Shown piece after piece: positions 41,864 through 52,100 of a stretch of DNA of 64,000 bases. Position 1 is the stretch's first letter; every line of letters starts with the position of its first letter. The position numbers were made by a program, and so were the translations under genes. This DNA comes from Pseudocolwellia sp049933045 (GTDB lineage: Bacteria > Pseudomonadota > Gammaproteobacteria > Enterobacterales > Alteromonadaceae): positions 806,001-870,000 of the forward strand of contig NZ_CP187926.1 of assembly GCF_049933045.1 (NCBI RefSeq), given 5' to 3'. The notes under the pieces are model-generated. The model ran no database searches, was not told where the DNA came from, and saw nothing but the letters and a program-made list of their open reading frames with translations.

Positions 41864-44323
41864 ATGATGATAAAAAAAATTGCACTAGCTACCATGCTAA
41901 CTGGTTCTATCACTCCAGCTATAGCTACAGAAGCGTTTAAAGTCGAAGATATTCAAGTTAAAGGGTTGCAACGCGTTGCTGTTGGTGCCGCTTTAACTCA
42001 TATCCCATTTAATATTGGCGACACGCTAAATGATTATAGAATTTCTCAATCTATAAAATCTTTATACAAGTCAGGTCATTTCAATGATATTGCCGTTTAC
42101 CGTGATGGTAATGCACTTATCTTTAGAGTCAGAGAAAGAGAAACTATCAGTGAAGTAACTTTTGATGGTAACAAAGACTTAAAAGATGAGCAGCTTATAC
42201 AAAGCTTAGACGATAGTAATATCAGAGTAGGTGAAACTTTAGATAAAACTATACTTTCTGGTATCGAGCTTGGCTTAGAAGATTTCTACCACAGTGTAGG
42301 TAAATATAATGCTGACGTTAATGCAGATATTACTCATTTGCCGCGTAACCGTGTAAAAATCAACTTCGATTTTAAAGAAGGTGATGCTGCAGCCATTGAA
42401 CAAATTAATATCGTTGGTAATGAATTATTTACTGATGAAGATTTATTAAAAAATATTGAGCTAACATTTGATTCTCCTTGGTGGAATTTTATGGCTCAAG
42501 ATCGCTATCAAAAACAAACCTTACAAGGTGATATTGAAAGTATTGAAAGTTTCTACTTAGACCGTGGTTACTTACAGTACAAAGTTGATTCTACTCAAGT
42601 TTCAATGACACCAGATAAAAAAGCTGTTTACATTACTTTAAACGTAACAGAAGGCGAAACTTACACGATAAGTGAAGTTGAGTTTATTGGTGAATTTCAA
42701 GAGTTTGAAAAAACCATTAAAGCGATAACGCCATTAAGAGCTGACAAATTATATAACGGCGCATTAGTAACTTATAACGAAGAAATGATCAGTAAATTTC
42801 TTGCTCGTTTTGGTTACGCTTATCCAAAAGTTACAACTATTCCAGAAATTAACGAAGAAGATAAAACCGTTAAGCTTGTTGTATCTGTTGATGTAGGTAA
42901 AAGAGTTTATGTTAACCGCATTAACTTTAACGGTAATGATGTAACAGCAGATCGCGTTTTACGTCGTGAAATGCGTCAAATGGAAGGCTCATGGTTATCT
43001 AATAACAATGTTGAATCTTCTAAAGCTTGGTTACAACGTCTTCCTTATATGGAAAATGTTGAATTTGAGACGAATAAACTTCCAGGTGAAGATGATTTAG
43101 TTGATGTTGACTTCACTGTAAAAGAACAGCCTTCAGGCTCTTTTACTGCTGGTATAGGTTACGGTGATACAACAAAACTTAGCTTAAACGCAGGTATCCA
43201 ACAAAATAACTTTTTAGGAACAGGTAACACGTTAGGCTTAAGTATTAATACAGTAAGCTACTCGAAAAGTGCAAGTATTTCTTATACGGACCCATACTTT
43301 ACTACTGATGGTGTATCCCTCGGTGGCAGTATTTTCTATACTGAATTTGATGCCGGTGCTGCTAACCTTGAACAATACAACAGTAAAAAGTTTGGCGTTG
43401 GTGTAAATCTTGGTTTTCCAATCAATGAATATATACGCTTAAACTTTGGTTTAAATTATAAAAATGAAACGATTTCTCGCTTACAGTCTTACGAGCAAAT
43501 TGATGTGTTTTATGATTTATATGCTGATTCAAACGATCCAAGTGCAAAACTTAAGTTTGAAACTTTTGATTTATCTGCAGCAATATCGCGAAATACACTT
43601 AACCGTGGTACTTTCCCATCTGCTGGTTCAAATCAAACGTTAACGTTTAAAGTAACTACACCAAATTCTGATTTAAAATACTTTAAGTTGAATTTAGATA
43701 CCAAATGGTATTTCCCTATATCTCAAGATCAACGTTGGACTTTCTTAACGCGTTTCGAAGCAGGTTATGGTAATGGTTACGGCACTATTAATGGTAATGA
43801 TCAAATCTTCCCATTCCAAGAAAACTTTAGAGCGGGTGGTGCAGATACATTAAGAGGTTTTGAAACAAACACTGTTGGTCCAAGAGCGATATATCGTAAC
43901 TCATCAACGATAGCTTCACCTTTTGGTACAGCATGTTGTTTAAGCTCAGATAGCGATACTATTCAAATATCTAGTCGTTCAGTAGGTGGTAATGCCATCG
44001 TATTGGCCGGTGTTGAGCTAATTGTACCAACACCATTCTTAGATGAAGGTATGTCTAACAGTGTTCGTACAAGTTTCTTTGCAGATGCAGGTAATGTTTG
44101 GGATACTGAGTTTGATTTAAATAGATTTGATGATTTATCTGCCACGCAAAGAAGTTTTATTGATGACTTTGCCGACCCAACAAACTATAAAGCATCAGCA
44201 GGTTTATCAATACAATGGTTATCACCTATGGGACCAATGATTTTTAGTTTTGCTAAAACATTGAAGTCTACAGATGACGATGATACAAAATTCTTTACGT
44301 TTAATATTGGACAAACCTTTTAA
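41864..44323 (+). CDS. bamA: Outer-membrane assembly factor BamA
   Basis: An 819-residue core subunit of the BAM complex. It has a signal peptide (residues 1-22, cut near AIATEAF), five POTRA domains (about 24-425, first FKVEDIQVKGLQRVAVGAAL) and a C-terminal 16-strand barrel with loop-6 motif RGF (DTLRGFETNTVGPR) and terminal FNIGQTF ending in F. A CC pair (GTACCLSS) sits in the long surface loop and may form a disulphide. BamE is at 21.9 kb. Confidence 0.97.
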   Translation: MMIKKIALATMLTGSITPAIATEAFKVEDIQVKGLQRVAVGAALTHIPFNIGDTLNDYRISQSIKSLYKSGHFNDIAVYRDGNALIFRVRERETISEVTFDGNKDLKDEQLIQSLDDSNIRVGETLDKTILSGIELGLEDFYHSVGKYNADVNADITHLPRNRVKINFDFKEGDAAAIEQINIVGNELFTDEDLLKNIELTFDSPWWNFMAQDRYQKQTLQGDIESIESFYLDRGYLQYKVDSTQVSMTPDKKAVYITLNVTEGETYTISEVEFIGEFQEFEKTIKAITPLRADKLYNGALVTYNEEMISKFLARFGYAYPKVTTIPEINEEDKTVKLVVSVDVGKRVYVNRINFNGNDVTADRVLRREMRQMEGSWLSNNNVESSKAWLQRLPYMENVEFETNKLPGEDDLVDVDFTVKEQPSGSFTAGIGYGDTTKLSLNAGIQQNNFLGTGNTLGLSINTVSYSKSASISYTDPYFTTDGVSLGGSIFYTEFDAGAANLEQYNSKKFGVGVNLGFPINEYIRLNFGLNYKNETISRLQSYEQIDVFYDLYADSNDPSAKLKFETFDLSAAISRNTLNRGTFPSAGSNQTLTFKVTTPNSDLKYFKLNLDTKWYFPISQDQRWTFLTRFEAGYGNGYGTINGNDQIFPFQENFRAGGADTLRGFETNTVGPRAIYRNSSTIASPFGTACCLSSDSDTIQISSRSVGGNAIVLAGVELIVPTPFLDEGMSNSVRTSFFADAGNVWDTEFDLNRFDDLSATQRSFIDDFADPTNYKASAGLSIQWLSPMGPMIFSFAKTLKSTDDDDTKFFTFNIGQTF

Positions 44324-44397
44324 AATAACAATTGATCCCTATATAGTTATAATGATCAGCAATTAAAATAAAATAATGAAATATCTAGGAGAAGAAG

Positions 44398-44916
44398 TTG
44401 AATAAATTTATGAAATCTTTAGTAATGACAACAGCAGCATCAGGAATGTTATTAGCGGGATCTGCGATGGCTGCTGATCAAAAGATTGGTGTTGTTAATT
44501 TCCAAGAAATTATGAGTAAAATTCCACAAACAGCTGTAGTGATGCAAAAACTAGAAGCTGAATTTAAAGATGAAAAAGCGGAACTTGCACAGTTAGAAAA
44601 AGACATCAAATATTTTCAAGAAAAGAAACAACGTGACGGTGCTTTACTAACACAAAAAGAAAAAGACAAGCTTGATAAAGATATTGGAACTAAGTACCAA
44701 GAATATCAAACTAAAGCTGCTGCATTCCAACAAGTAACGGGTGCTCGTCAAAATGAAGAAACAACTAAAATTATCGCATTAGTTCGTCAAGCAATTGATG
44801 GCATTGCTAAGTCTGATAAATTTGACTTAATTTTAGAGCAGAAATCAGTTGTTTTCTCTAAGCCTAAAGCAAGCATTACAGATAAAGTTGTAGAACAAAT
44901 TAGCAAACTTAACTAG
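44398..44916 (+). CDS. skp: Periplasmic chaperone Skp (OmpH)
   Basis: A 172-residue chaperone with tentacle-like helices that holds unfolded outer-membrane proteins. It has a signal peptide (cut after SAMA), then KIGVVNFQEIMSKIPQTA, followed by a long charged coiled coil (residues about 50-115). The likely start is TTG at 44398, because AGGAG lies 6 bases upstream; an ATG 12 bases further on is too far from it. lpxD starts 2 bases after the stop. Confidence 0.95.
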   Translation: MNKFMKSLVMTTAASGMLLAGSAMAADQKIGVVNFQEIMSKIPQTAVVMQKLEAEFKDEKAELAQLEKDIKYFQEKKQRDGALLTQKEKDKLDKDIGTKYQEYQTKAAAFQQVTGARQNEETTKIIALVRQAIDGIAKSDKFDLILEQKSVVFSKPKASITDKVVEQISKLN

Positions 44917-44918
44917 TG

Positions 44919-45953
44919 ATGAGCGAAAAATCATTTACGCTGGCTGAAATAGCAAAAGAGATTGGCGCAACTGTTAACGGCGATGAAAATTGTGAAGTTA
45001 ACAGTTTAGCGACTTTGTTGAATGCTCAGCCAGGGCAGATAGCTTTTTTAGCTAACAAAAAATATCGTCAACAACTTAATGATACCAAAGCAAGCGCGGT
45101 TATTATTACTGCCGATTGTTTAGAAGATGCCCCAACAAACGCATTAGTCATGGATAACCCTTATCTTGGTTATGCGCTTGCTGCTCAATTACTTGATACA
45201 ACACCAAAACCTTCTACTAGCATACATCCTTCAGCTGTTATTGATTCAACAGTCACCTTAGGCAATAACGTTTCTGTAGGAGCTAATGCTGTTATAGAGG
45301 CTGGTGTAGTGCTTTCAGATAATGTATCAATTGGTGCTGGTTGTTTTATTGGTCGAAATGCAACAATTGGTAACAATAGTGCAATGTGGGCTAATGTGAG
45401 CATTTATCATGAAGTTAAGATTGGTAGCGGTTGCTTAATTCAAGCTAATACCGTTATTGGCTCTGATGGTTTTGGTTACGCACCCGTAAAAGGTAAATGG
45501 CTGAAAATACCTCAGTTAGGCTCCGTTATTATTGGTAATAATGTTGAAGTTGGCGCAAGTACGACTATTGACCGTGGTGCTTTAGACGATACTATTATTG
45601 AAGATAATGTGATTTTAGATAATCAAATTCAAATAGCCCATAATGTAACTATAGGTGCAGGTACAGCAATGGCTGCATGTAGTGTTATTGCAGGTAGCAC
45701 GACTATAGGAAAGAATTGTACTATTGCTGGTTTAGTAGGTATCAACGGACATATCAATGTAACTGATAATTGTATGTTTACTGGTATGGCAATGGTAACT
45801 AAATCAATCAATGAAGCAGGCGTTTATTCTTCTGGTATGCCAGTCACTCCAAATAAAGAGTGGAACAAGATGAATGCTCGTATTCGACGCTTAGATAGTA
45901 TGTCAAAACGCCTAAGTACATTAGAATCTGAAATATTAGAAAAAAAGAAGTAA
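44919..45953 (+). CDS. lpxD: UDP-3-O-(3-hydroxyacyl)glucosamine N-acyltransferase LpxD
   Basis: A 344-residue enzyme adding the second acyl chain in lipid A synthesis. The N-terminal uridine-binding domain (FTLAEIAKEIGATVNG) is followed by a left-handed beta-helix of hexapeptide repeats (about residues 100-290); the catalytic histidine lies in NQIQIAHNVTIG. I chose the ATG at 44919 over a GTG just before it. It is the first gene of the lpxD-fabZ-lpxA-lpxB cluster. Confidence 0.97.
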   Translation: MSEKSFTLAEIAKEIGATVNGDENCEVNSLATLLNAQPGQIAFLANKKYRQQLNDTKASAVIITADCLEDAPTNALVMDNPYLGYALAAQLLDTTPKPSTSIHPSAVIDSTVTLGNNVSVGANAVIEAGVVLSDNVSIGAGCFIGRNATIGNNSAMWANVSIYHEVKIGSGCLIQANTVIGSDGFGYAPVKGKWLKIPQLGSVIIGNNVEVGASTTIDRGALDDTIIEDNVILDNQIQIAHNVTIGAGTAMAACSVIAGSTTIGKNCTIAGLVGINGHINVTDNCMFTGMAMVTKSINEAGVYSSGMPVTPNKEWNKMNARIRRLDSMSKRLSTLESEILEKKK

Positions 45954-46012
45954 TTTAGAGTATTTATTTGTTAAAATATGGCTAATTAAATTACTTCATA
46001 AGGAAGAATGAA

Positions 46013-46465
46013 TTGGAATCTCAAAAAAATGAGTTAAACGTTCATGAAATTCAAGAGTTAATCCCTCACCGTTACCCAATGTTACTTGTTGATCGTGTTT
46101 TAGATTTTGAACCGGGTAAAACCCTTCATGCAATCAAAAATGTGACATTCAACGAACCTGTCTTTATGGGACATTTCCCTGAACTTGCTATTTTCCCTGG
46201 AGTGTTAATACTTGAAGCATTAGCACAAGCAACAGGCATTTTAGGTTTTAAATCTAGCGAAGGTCGTGAAGATGGTGAAATGTATTTATTTGCGTCTATA
46301 GATAATGCACGTTTTAAACAACCTGTTGTTCCTGGCGACACTATGCATTTGCATGTTGAGTTCTTGAAAGAACGTCGTGGTATGTGGAAATTTCATGGTG
46401 AAGCTAAAGTAAACGGAAAAATTGTTTGTTCAGCTGATCTCATGTGTGCAAGACGTAAGCTTTAA
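46013..46465 (+). CDS. fabZ: 3-hydroxyacyl-ACP dehydratase FabZ
   Basis: A 150-residue hot-dog-fold dehydratase of fatty acid elongation. The catalytic histidine is in FMGHFPELAIFPGVLILEAL, which also supplies the active-site acidic residue; LIPHRYPMLLVDRVLDFEPG marks the N-terminus. The start is TTG at 46013 behind AAGGAAGA; the ATG 5 bases earlier is in another frame and stops quickly. Confidence 0.97.
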   Translation: MESQKNELNVHEIQELIPHRYPMLLVDRVLDFEPGKTLHAIKNVTFNEPVFMGHFPELAIFPGVLILEALAQATGILGFKSSEGREDGEMYLFASIDNARFKQPVVPGDTMHLHVEFLKERRGMWKFHGEAKVNGKIVCSADLMCARRKL

Positions 46466-46495
46466 ACCGATTTAAACAGTATAAGTGGTGAAAAA

Positions 46496-47266
46496 ATGAT
46501 TCACGAACAAGCTATTATTGAACCAGGTGCGGTTATTGGTAAAAACGTAACTATTGGTCCTTGGACATATATTAGTAAAAATGTTGTTATTGGTGACGAT
46601 TGCGTAATTAGTTCGCATGTTGTTATCAACGGACCTACACGAATCGGTAAAGGAAATCGTATTTTTCAATTCGCTAGTATCGGCGAAGACTGTCAAGATT
46701 TGAAATATGCAGGTGAGCATACAGAATTAGTTATTGGTGATAATAATACCTTTAGAGAAAGCTGTACTATTCATCGCGGAACAGTTCAAGATAACAGTTT
46801 AACTAAAATAGGTAGCAATAACCTATTTATGGCTTATACCCATGTCGCGCATGATTGTGTTGTAGGGAATCACTGTATTCTTGCAAACAACGCTTCAATT
46901 GCTGGTCATGTACATGTAGGTGATCATGTTATTTTAGGTGGTATGTCAGGTGTTCATCAATTTTGTCATATTGGTGCCCATAGTTTTATCGCTGCTAATG
47001 CATTAGTGTTAAAAGATGTTCCTCCATATGTTATGGCGTCAGGGCAACCAGCTAAACCATTTGGATTAAATTCTGAAGGTCTTAAGCGTCGTGGTTTTGA
47101 TAAGGATGTTATCTTAACTATCAAACGTGCATATAAAGCTGTGTACAGAAAAGGTTTGTCAGCTGATGATGCGATTGAAGAAATTCAAAAGCTAGCGGAT
47201 AATATGCCTGAATTAACTTTATTCTCTGATTTTATTCGAGATTCAAGCCGCGGTGTTATTCGTTAA
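46496..47266 (+). CDS. lpxA: UDP-N-acetylglucosamine acyltransferase LpxA
   Basis: A 256-residue homotrimeric enzyme for the first step of lipid A synthesis. Left-handed beta-helix repeats run from residue 2 to about 180 (AIIEPGAVIGKNVTIGPW); the catalytic histidine is in MAYTHVAHDCVVGNH, and a helical C-terminal domain completes the fold. Length nearly equals the E. coli 262. Confidence 0.97.
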   Translation: MIHEQAIIEPGAVIGKNVTIGPWTYISKNVVIGDDCVISSHVVINGPTRIGKGNRIFQFASIGEDCQDLKYAGEHTELVIGDNNTFRESCTIHRGTVQDNSLTKIGSNNLFMAYTHVAHDCVVGNHCILANNASIAGHVHVGDHVILGGMSGVHQFCHIGAHSFIAANALVLKDVPPYVMASGQPAKPFGLNSEGLKRRGFDKDVILTIKRAYKAVYRKGLSADDAIEEIQKLADNMPELTLFSDFIRDSSRGVIR

Positions 47267-47305
47267 ATACCGCACATTCTTTGCCTATAGAGTATAAGAA
47301 ATATT

Positions 47306-48487
47306 GTGACTCATCCTATAGAAGAAACTAATCAGAAAAATATACCATCAACATCAAAGCCTGTTATAGGTATTGTTGTTGGTGAACATTCTGGTGATAC
47401 TTTAGGCGAAGGTTTGATTATCGCGCTTAAACGTAACTATCCTAATGCTAAGTTCGTTGGCATTGGTGGTCCTAAAATGCTTAATCAAGGCTTTGAAAGT
47501 TTATTCGCTATGGATGAGCTTTCTGTTATGGGCATTGTTGAGGTTTTAGGGCGTTTAAAGCGCCTATTACATGTCCGAAAAAGTGTTTTACAATACTTTA
47601 CTGACAATAAACCTGATGTGTTTATTGGTATAGATGCACCTGACTTTAATTTAACTTTAGAAGAAAAATTAAAACAGAAAGGCATTAAAACAGTGCAATA
47701 CGTCAGTCCTTCGGTTTGGGCTTGGCGTGAAAAACGTATTTTTAAAATAGCACGCGCAACTCATATGGTTTTATCATTACTACCATTTGAAAAGAAATTT
47801 TATGATAAGCACAATGTCCCATGTACGTTTGTTGGACATTCGTTAGCAGATGACATCCCGTTAATTTCTAATAAATCAGAAGCCAGAGACAGCCTTAACT
47901 TACCTCATGACCGTAAAATTCTCGCATTAATGCCTGGAAGTCGCGGTGGTGAACTTGCCAAGTTAGTTGAACCTTTTTTACAAAGTGCTTTGAAACTCGC
48001 AGAACAAGATAAAGACTTAATATTTGTTGCTCCGATGATCAGTCAAAAAAGAGCTGAGCAATTTATTACTCTTAAAAATGAAATAGCGCCAAATTTACCT
48101 ATTGAAATTATTATTAATCAAACTCATAAAGTAATGACAGCTAGTGATTGTTTATTAACAGCTTCTGGAACAGTAACACTTGAAGCAGCATTGATTAAAC
48201 GTCCTATGGTTATCACTTATAAGTTTAACTTTATTACCTATATGCTCGCTAAATGGTTAGTTAAGCTTAAATGGTTTTCGTTGCCTAACTTGTTAGCTAA
48301 CGAAACCTTAGTACCTGAACTACTGCAAGACGAAGTGGTTCCAGAAAAAATAGTACCGTTGCTACAAAAGTTTTTAAATGAAGATCAATCTAGTTTGAAT
48401 GATAAATTTATGAAAATTCATCATAGCCTTAAACAAGATGCCAGTGAAAAAGCAGCACAAGCAGTAATTGAATTAATAGAATTATGA
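47306..48487 (+). CDS. lpxB: Lipid-A-disaccharide synthase LpxB
   Basis: A 393-residue glycosyltransferase that joins UDP-diacylglucosamine with lipid X. Family landmarks are VVGEHSGDTLGEGLIIALK, FVGIGGPKM, DFNLTLEEKLK, SPSVWAWREKR and LMPGSRGGELAKL. The GTG start gives about 20 extra N-terminal residues that may be a real extension. The C-terminus is normal. Confidence 0.96.
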   Translation: MTHPIEETNQKNIPSTSKPVIGIVVGEHSGDTLGEGLIIALKRNYPNAKFVGIGGPKMLNQGFESLFAMDELSVMGIVEVLGRLKRLLHVRKSVLQYFTDNKPDVFIGIDAPDFNLTLEEKLKQKGIKTVQYVSPSVWAWREKRIFKIARATHMVLSLLPFEKKFYDKHNVPCTFVGHSLADDIPLISNKSEARDSLNLPHDRKILALMPGSRGGELAKLVEPFLQSALKLAEQDKDLIFVAPMISQKRAEQFITLKNEIAPNLPIEIIINQTHKVMTASDCLLTASGTVTLEAALIKRPMVITYKFNFITYMLAKWLVKLKWFSLPNLLANETLVPELLQDEVVPEKIVPLLQKFLNEDQSSLNDKFMKIHHSLKQDASEKAAQAVIELIEL

Positions 48488-48503
48488 GCGAGTTAATAGA
48501 GTC

Positions 48504-49187
48504 ATGAGTGAAACCATCACTGCAAAGCCTGAAAAGAAGCCAGCTAAAAAACCTAAAGTTATTTTTCCTCCGTTTGAATATCCTTTAGCTTACTGTATTG
48601 CAGGCGTAGATGAAGTGGGTCGTGGACCATTAGTTGGTGATGTAGTTACTGCAGCGGTAATACTTGATCCCGATAATCCTATTGAAGGTTTAAAAGATTC
48701 TAAAAAGCTTTCTGAAAAAAAACGCCCAATATTGGCTGAAGAAATTAAGAAAAATGCTATTGCTTGGGCAATAGGTAGAGCTACCCCTGAAGAAATTGAT
48801 ACCCTCAATATTCTTCACGCCACCATGTTAGCCATGCAGAGAGCAGTACAAGGGCTTAAGGTCACACCTGATTTTGTATTAGTTGATGGCAACAGATGCC
48901 CTGTATTTTTAAGTGAGAATGGTCAAGTCGATACACAAGCCGTGGTAAAAGGTGATGATAGAGTGGCTGAAATCAGTGCGGCCTCTATTTTAGCTAAAGT
49001 TGCCCGTGATGAAGAAATGGTGGCGCTTGATAAGTTACATCCAGAATACGGGTTTGCTCAGCATAAAGGTTATCCAACCAAAGCGCATTTAGAAAAAATT
49101 ATTGAGCATGGTGTTTTAGATTGTTACCGAGCCAGTTTCAAACCTGTAGCAAAAGTTATTCAAGAGCAAGGGGTTAACAAACCTTAA
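48504..49187 (+). CDS. rnhB: Ribonuclease HII
   Basis: A 227-residue type 2 ribonuclease H that removes ribonucleotides from DNA. The acidic site starts with GVDEVGRGPLVGDVVTAAVI, with further carboxylates in DFVLVDGNRCP and KGDDRVAEISAASILAKVARD. A lysine-rich extension of about 20 residues (KPEKKPAKKPKV) precedes the normal start. The stop overlaps the dnaE start by one base. Confidence 0.96.
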   Translation: MSETITAKPEKKPAKKPKVIFPPFEYPLAYCIAGVDEVGRGPLVGDVVTAAVILDPDNPIEGLKDSKKLSEKKRPILAEEIKKNAIAWAIGRATPEEIDTLNILHATMLAMQRAVQGLKVTPDFVLVDGNRCPVFLSENGQVDTQAVVKGDDRVAEISAASILAKVARDEEMVALDKLHPEYGFAQHKGYPTKAHLEKIIEHGVLDCYRASFKPVAKVIQEQGVNKP

Positions 49188-52100
49188 TGTCTGATAATAC
49201 ACCTGAAACATCTAACGGTTCTACTGAACTTATGGCAGCAGAAAGCTTAGAGCCTGTTGCTAAAGACCCTAAATTTGTCCATTTAAGACTTCATACCGAT
49301 TTCTCTATGTGCGATGGCTTAAATAAAGTTAAGCCTATTGTTGCTAGAGCAGCAGACTTAGGCATGCCTGCCTTAGCTATTACAGATCAAACCAACCTTT
49401 GTGGTTTAGTTAAATATTATCATGCGACACATGGCGCAGGTATAAAGCCAATTATTGGTTGTGATTTTTGGGTTAAAAGTGACGAGTTAGAAGGCGAATT
49501 ATTTCGCCTTGTTGTGCTGGCATCTAATAACAAAGGTTATAAAAACCTCACCGAACTTATTTCTAATGCTTATCTTCGAGGTCATATTCAAGACCGAGCG
49601 GTTATCGATAAAAGCTGGTTAGTTGATTACTCTGAAGGTTTAATTCTTTTATCAGGTGGTCGAGAAGGTGATATAGGTAAAGCCTTAACCAAAGGGAACA
49701 TGGAATTAGTTGGTGAAATGATTTCTTTTTATCAAGAGAATTTTCATAACAATTTCTTTTTAGAACTTATTCGCACGGGTCGAGAAAACGAAGAAACCTA
49801 TTTACATTTAGCTGTAGAAGCGGCTGAAAAATACCAACTTCCTGTTGTTGCTACTAATGAAGTGGTTTTCTTAAAAGAAGAAAACTTTGACGCACATGAG
49901 ATACGTGTTGCGATTCATGACGGTTTCACATTAGATGACAAGCGTCGTCCAAAACGTTACAGCAAAGAACAATATTTACGTTCTGAAGAGGAAATGTGTG
50001 AGCTATTTTCAGATATTCCAGAAGCATTAGCTAACAGTGTTGAGATTGCAAAACGCTGTAATGTAACAGTAACCTTAGGTGAATATGTTTTACCTGACTT
50101 TCCTACTGAAGGTTTATCGATAGAAGACTTTTTAGTTAAAGTTTCTGAAGAAGGTTTGCAAGAACGACTTGAATTTCTATTTGATAAAGATGCGCCAGAT
50201 TTTGCAGAAAAACGTAAACCTTACGATGAACGTTTAGCGATAGAGCTAAAAGTAGTGAACGAAATGGGTTTTCCTGGCTACTTTTTGATCGTAATGGAGT
50301 TTATTCAATGGAGTAAAGATAACAATATTCCTGTTGGTCCTGGACGTGGGTCAGGGGCAGGGTCATTAGTTGCTTATGCTCAAAAAATTACTGACTTAGA
50401 TCCTCTTGAATACGATTTGCTTTTCGAACGTTTCTTAAATCCTGAACGTGTATCAATGCCCGATTTTGATATCGATTTTTGTATGGATAGGCGTGATGAA
50501 GTTATTGATCACGTAGCAGAACTTTATGGTCGTGATGCTGTATCTCAAATTATTACCTTTGGTACGATGGCTGCGAAAGCGGTGATCCGTGATGTGGGTC
50601 GTGTACTTGGTCATCCTTATGGCTTTGTTGATCGTATTTCAAAATTAATTCCTGGAGATCCAGGGATGACATTGGCTAAAGCCTTTGAAATTGAGCCTAA
50701 GTTACCTGAAGTTTATGCGCAAGATTCTGATGTAAAAGATCTCATCGACATGTGTCGTATATTAGAAGGTACGACGAGAAACGCGGGTAAACATGCGGGT
50801 GGTGTTGTTATATCACCTACAACCATTACTGATTTTGCACCACTTTATTGTGATGACGAAGGTAAAAACCCTGTTACACAGTTTGATAAAAACGATGTTG
50901 AAGATGCAGGTTTAGTTAAATTCGATTTCTTAGGTTTAAGAACGCTTACTATTTTACAGTGGGCGATCGAAATGGCAGATGAAAAGTTATTAAAAGCGGG
51001 TAAAGAACCGATTGATATTACTCGTATTCATCTTGAAGATCCTGCCAGTTTTAAAGTTCTGCTAAATTCTGAAACCACTGCTGTATTCCAATTGGAATCA
51101 AGTGGTATGAAATCATTAATCGCCAAACTAAAACCCGATTGCTTTGAAGATATCATCGCACTGGTAGCTTTATTTAGACCCGGTCCATTGCAATCAGGCA
51201 TGGTTGATAACTTTATCGAGCGTAAGCATGGTCGTGAAGCGGTTAGTTATCCTGATGAAACATGGCAACATTTAGACCTTAAACCGATACTAGAACCTAC
51301 ATACGGCATTATCTTGTATCAAGAACAAGTTATGCAAATAGCACAGGTTTTAGCGGGTTACTCGTTAGGTGGAGCAGATATGCTCCGTCGTGCTATGGGT
51401 AAGAAAAAACCAGAAGAAATGGCAAAGCAGCGTGCAGGTTTTGAGCAAGGCGCTAAAGATCGTGGTGTTGATGGCGAATTAGCCATGAAGATTTTCGATT
51501 TAGTGGAAAAATTCGCTGGTTATGGTTTTAACAAATCACATTCAGCAGCTTATGCATTAGTTTCATATCAAACATTGTGGATGAAAACCCATTTCCCTGC
51601 GCCGTTTATGGCTGCTGTAATGTCTGCTGATATGGATAATACCGATAAAATTGTTACACTAGTTGATGAATGTGGAAACATGAATATTGATATTCTTCCA
51701 CCTGACGTTAACGCAGGTCATTATAAGTTTACGGTAAATGAAGATAATCAAATCGTTTATGGCATTGGTGCTATTAAAGGTGTTGGTGAAGGCCCGATAG
51801 AAGCGATTATAAAAGCGCGTAAAGAGGGCGGCCCTTTTGTTGATTTATTTGATTTTTGTGCACGTTTAGATCTTAAGAAAACCAATAAAAGGGTACTTGA
51901 AAAACTTGTGAAAGCAGGTGCTATGGACAATTTAGGTCCGCATCGAGCTGCCTTGTTTGACACCTTACCTGAAGCCATTAAAGCTGCTGATCAGCATGCA
52001 AAAGCACAAGCATTAGGTCAAGATGATTTATTTGGTTTAATTAATGAAGAACCTGAAGATACCAGGCAAGCGTTTAAAACCATTGTTAAATGGCCAGAAG

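Noticed and set aside
40455..41870. Sigma-E promoter before rseP or bamA
   Set aside because: A GGAACTT-like sequence exists near the rseP start but no TCTGA-type -10 at the proper distance.
46472..46720. Reading frame antisense to lpxA
   Set aside because: It mirrors the hexapeptide repeats of lpxA; such shadows are common with repetitive codons.
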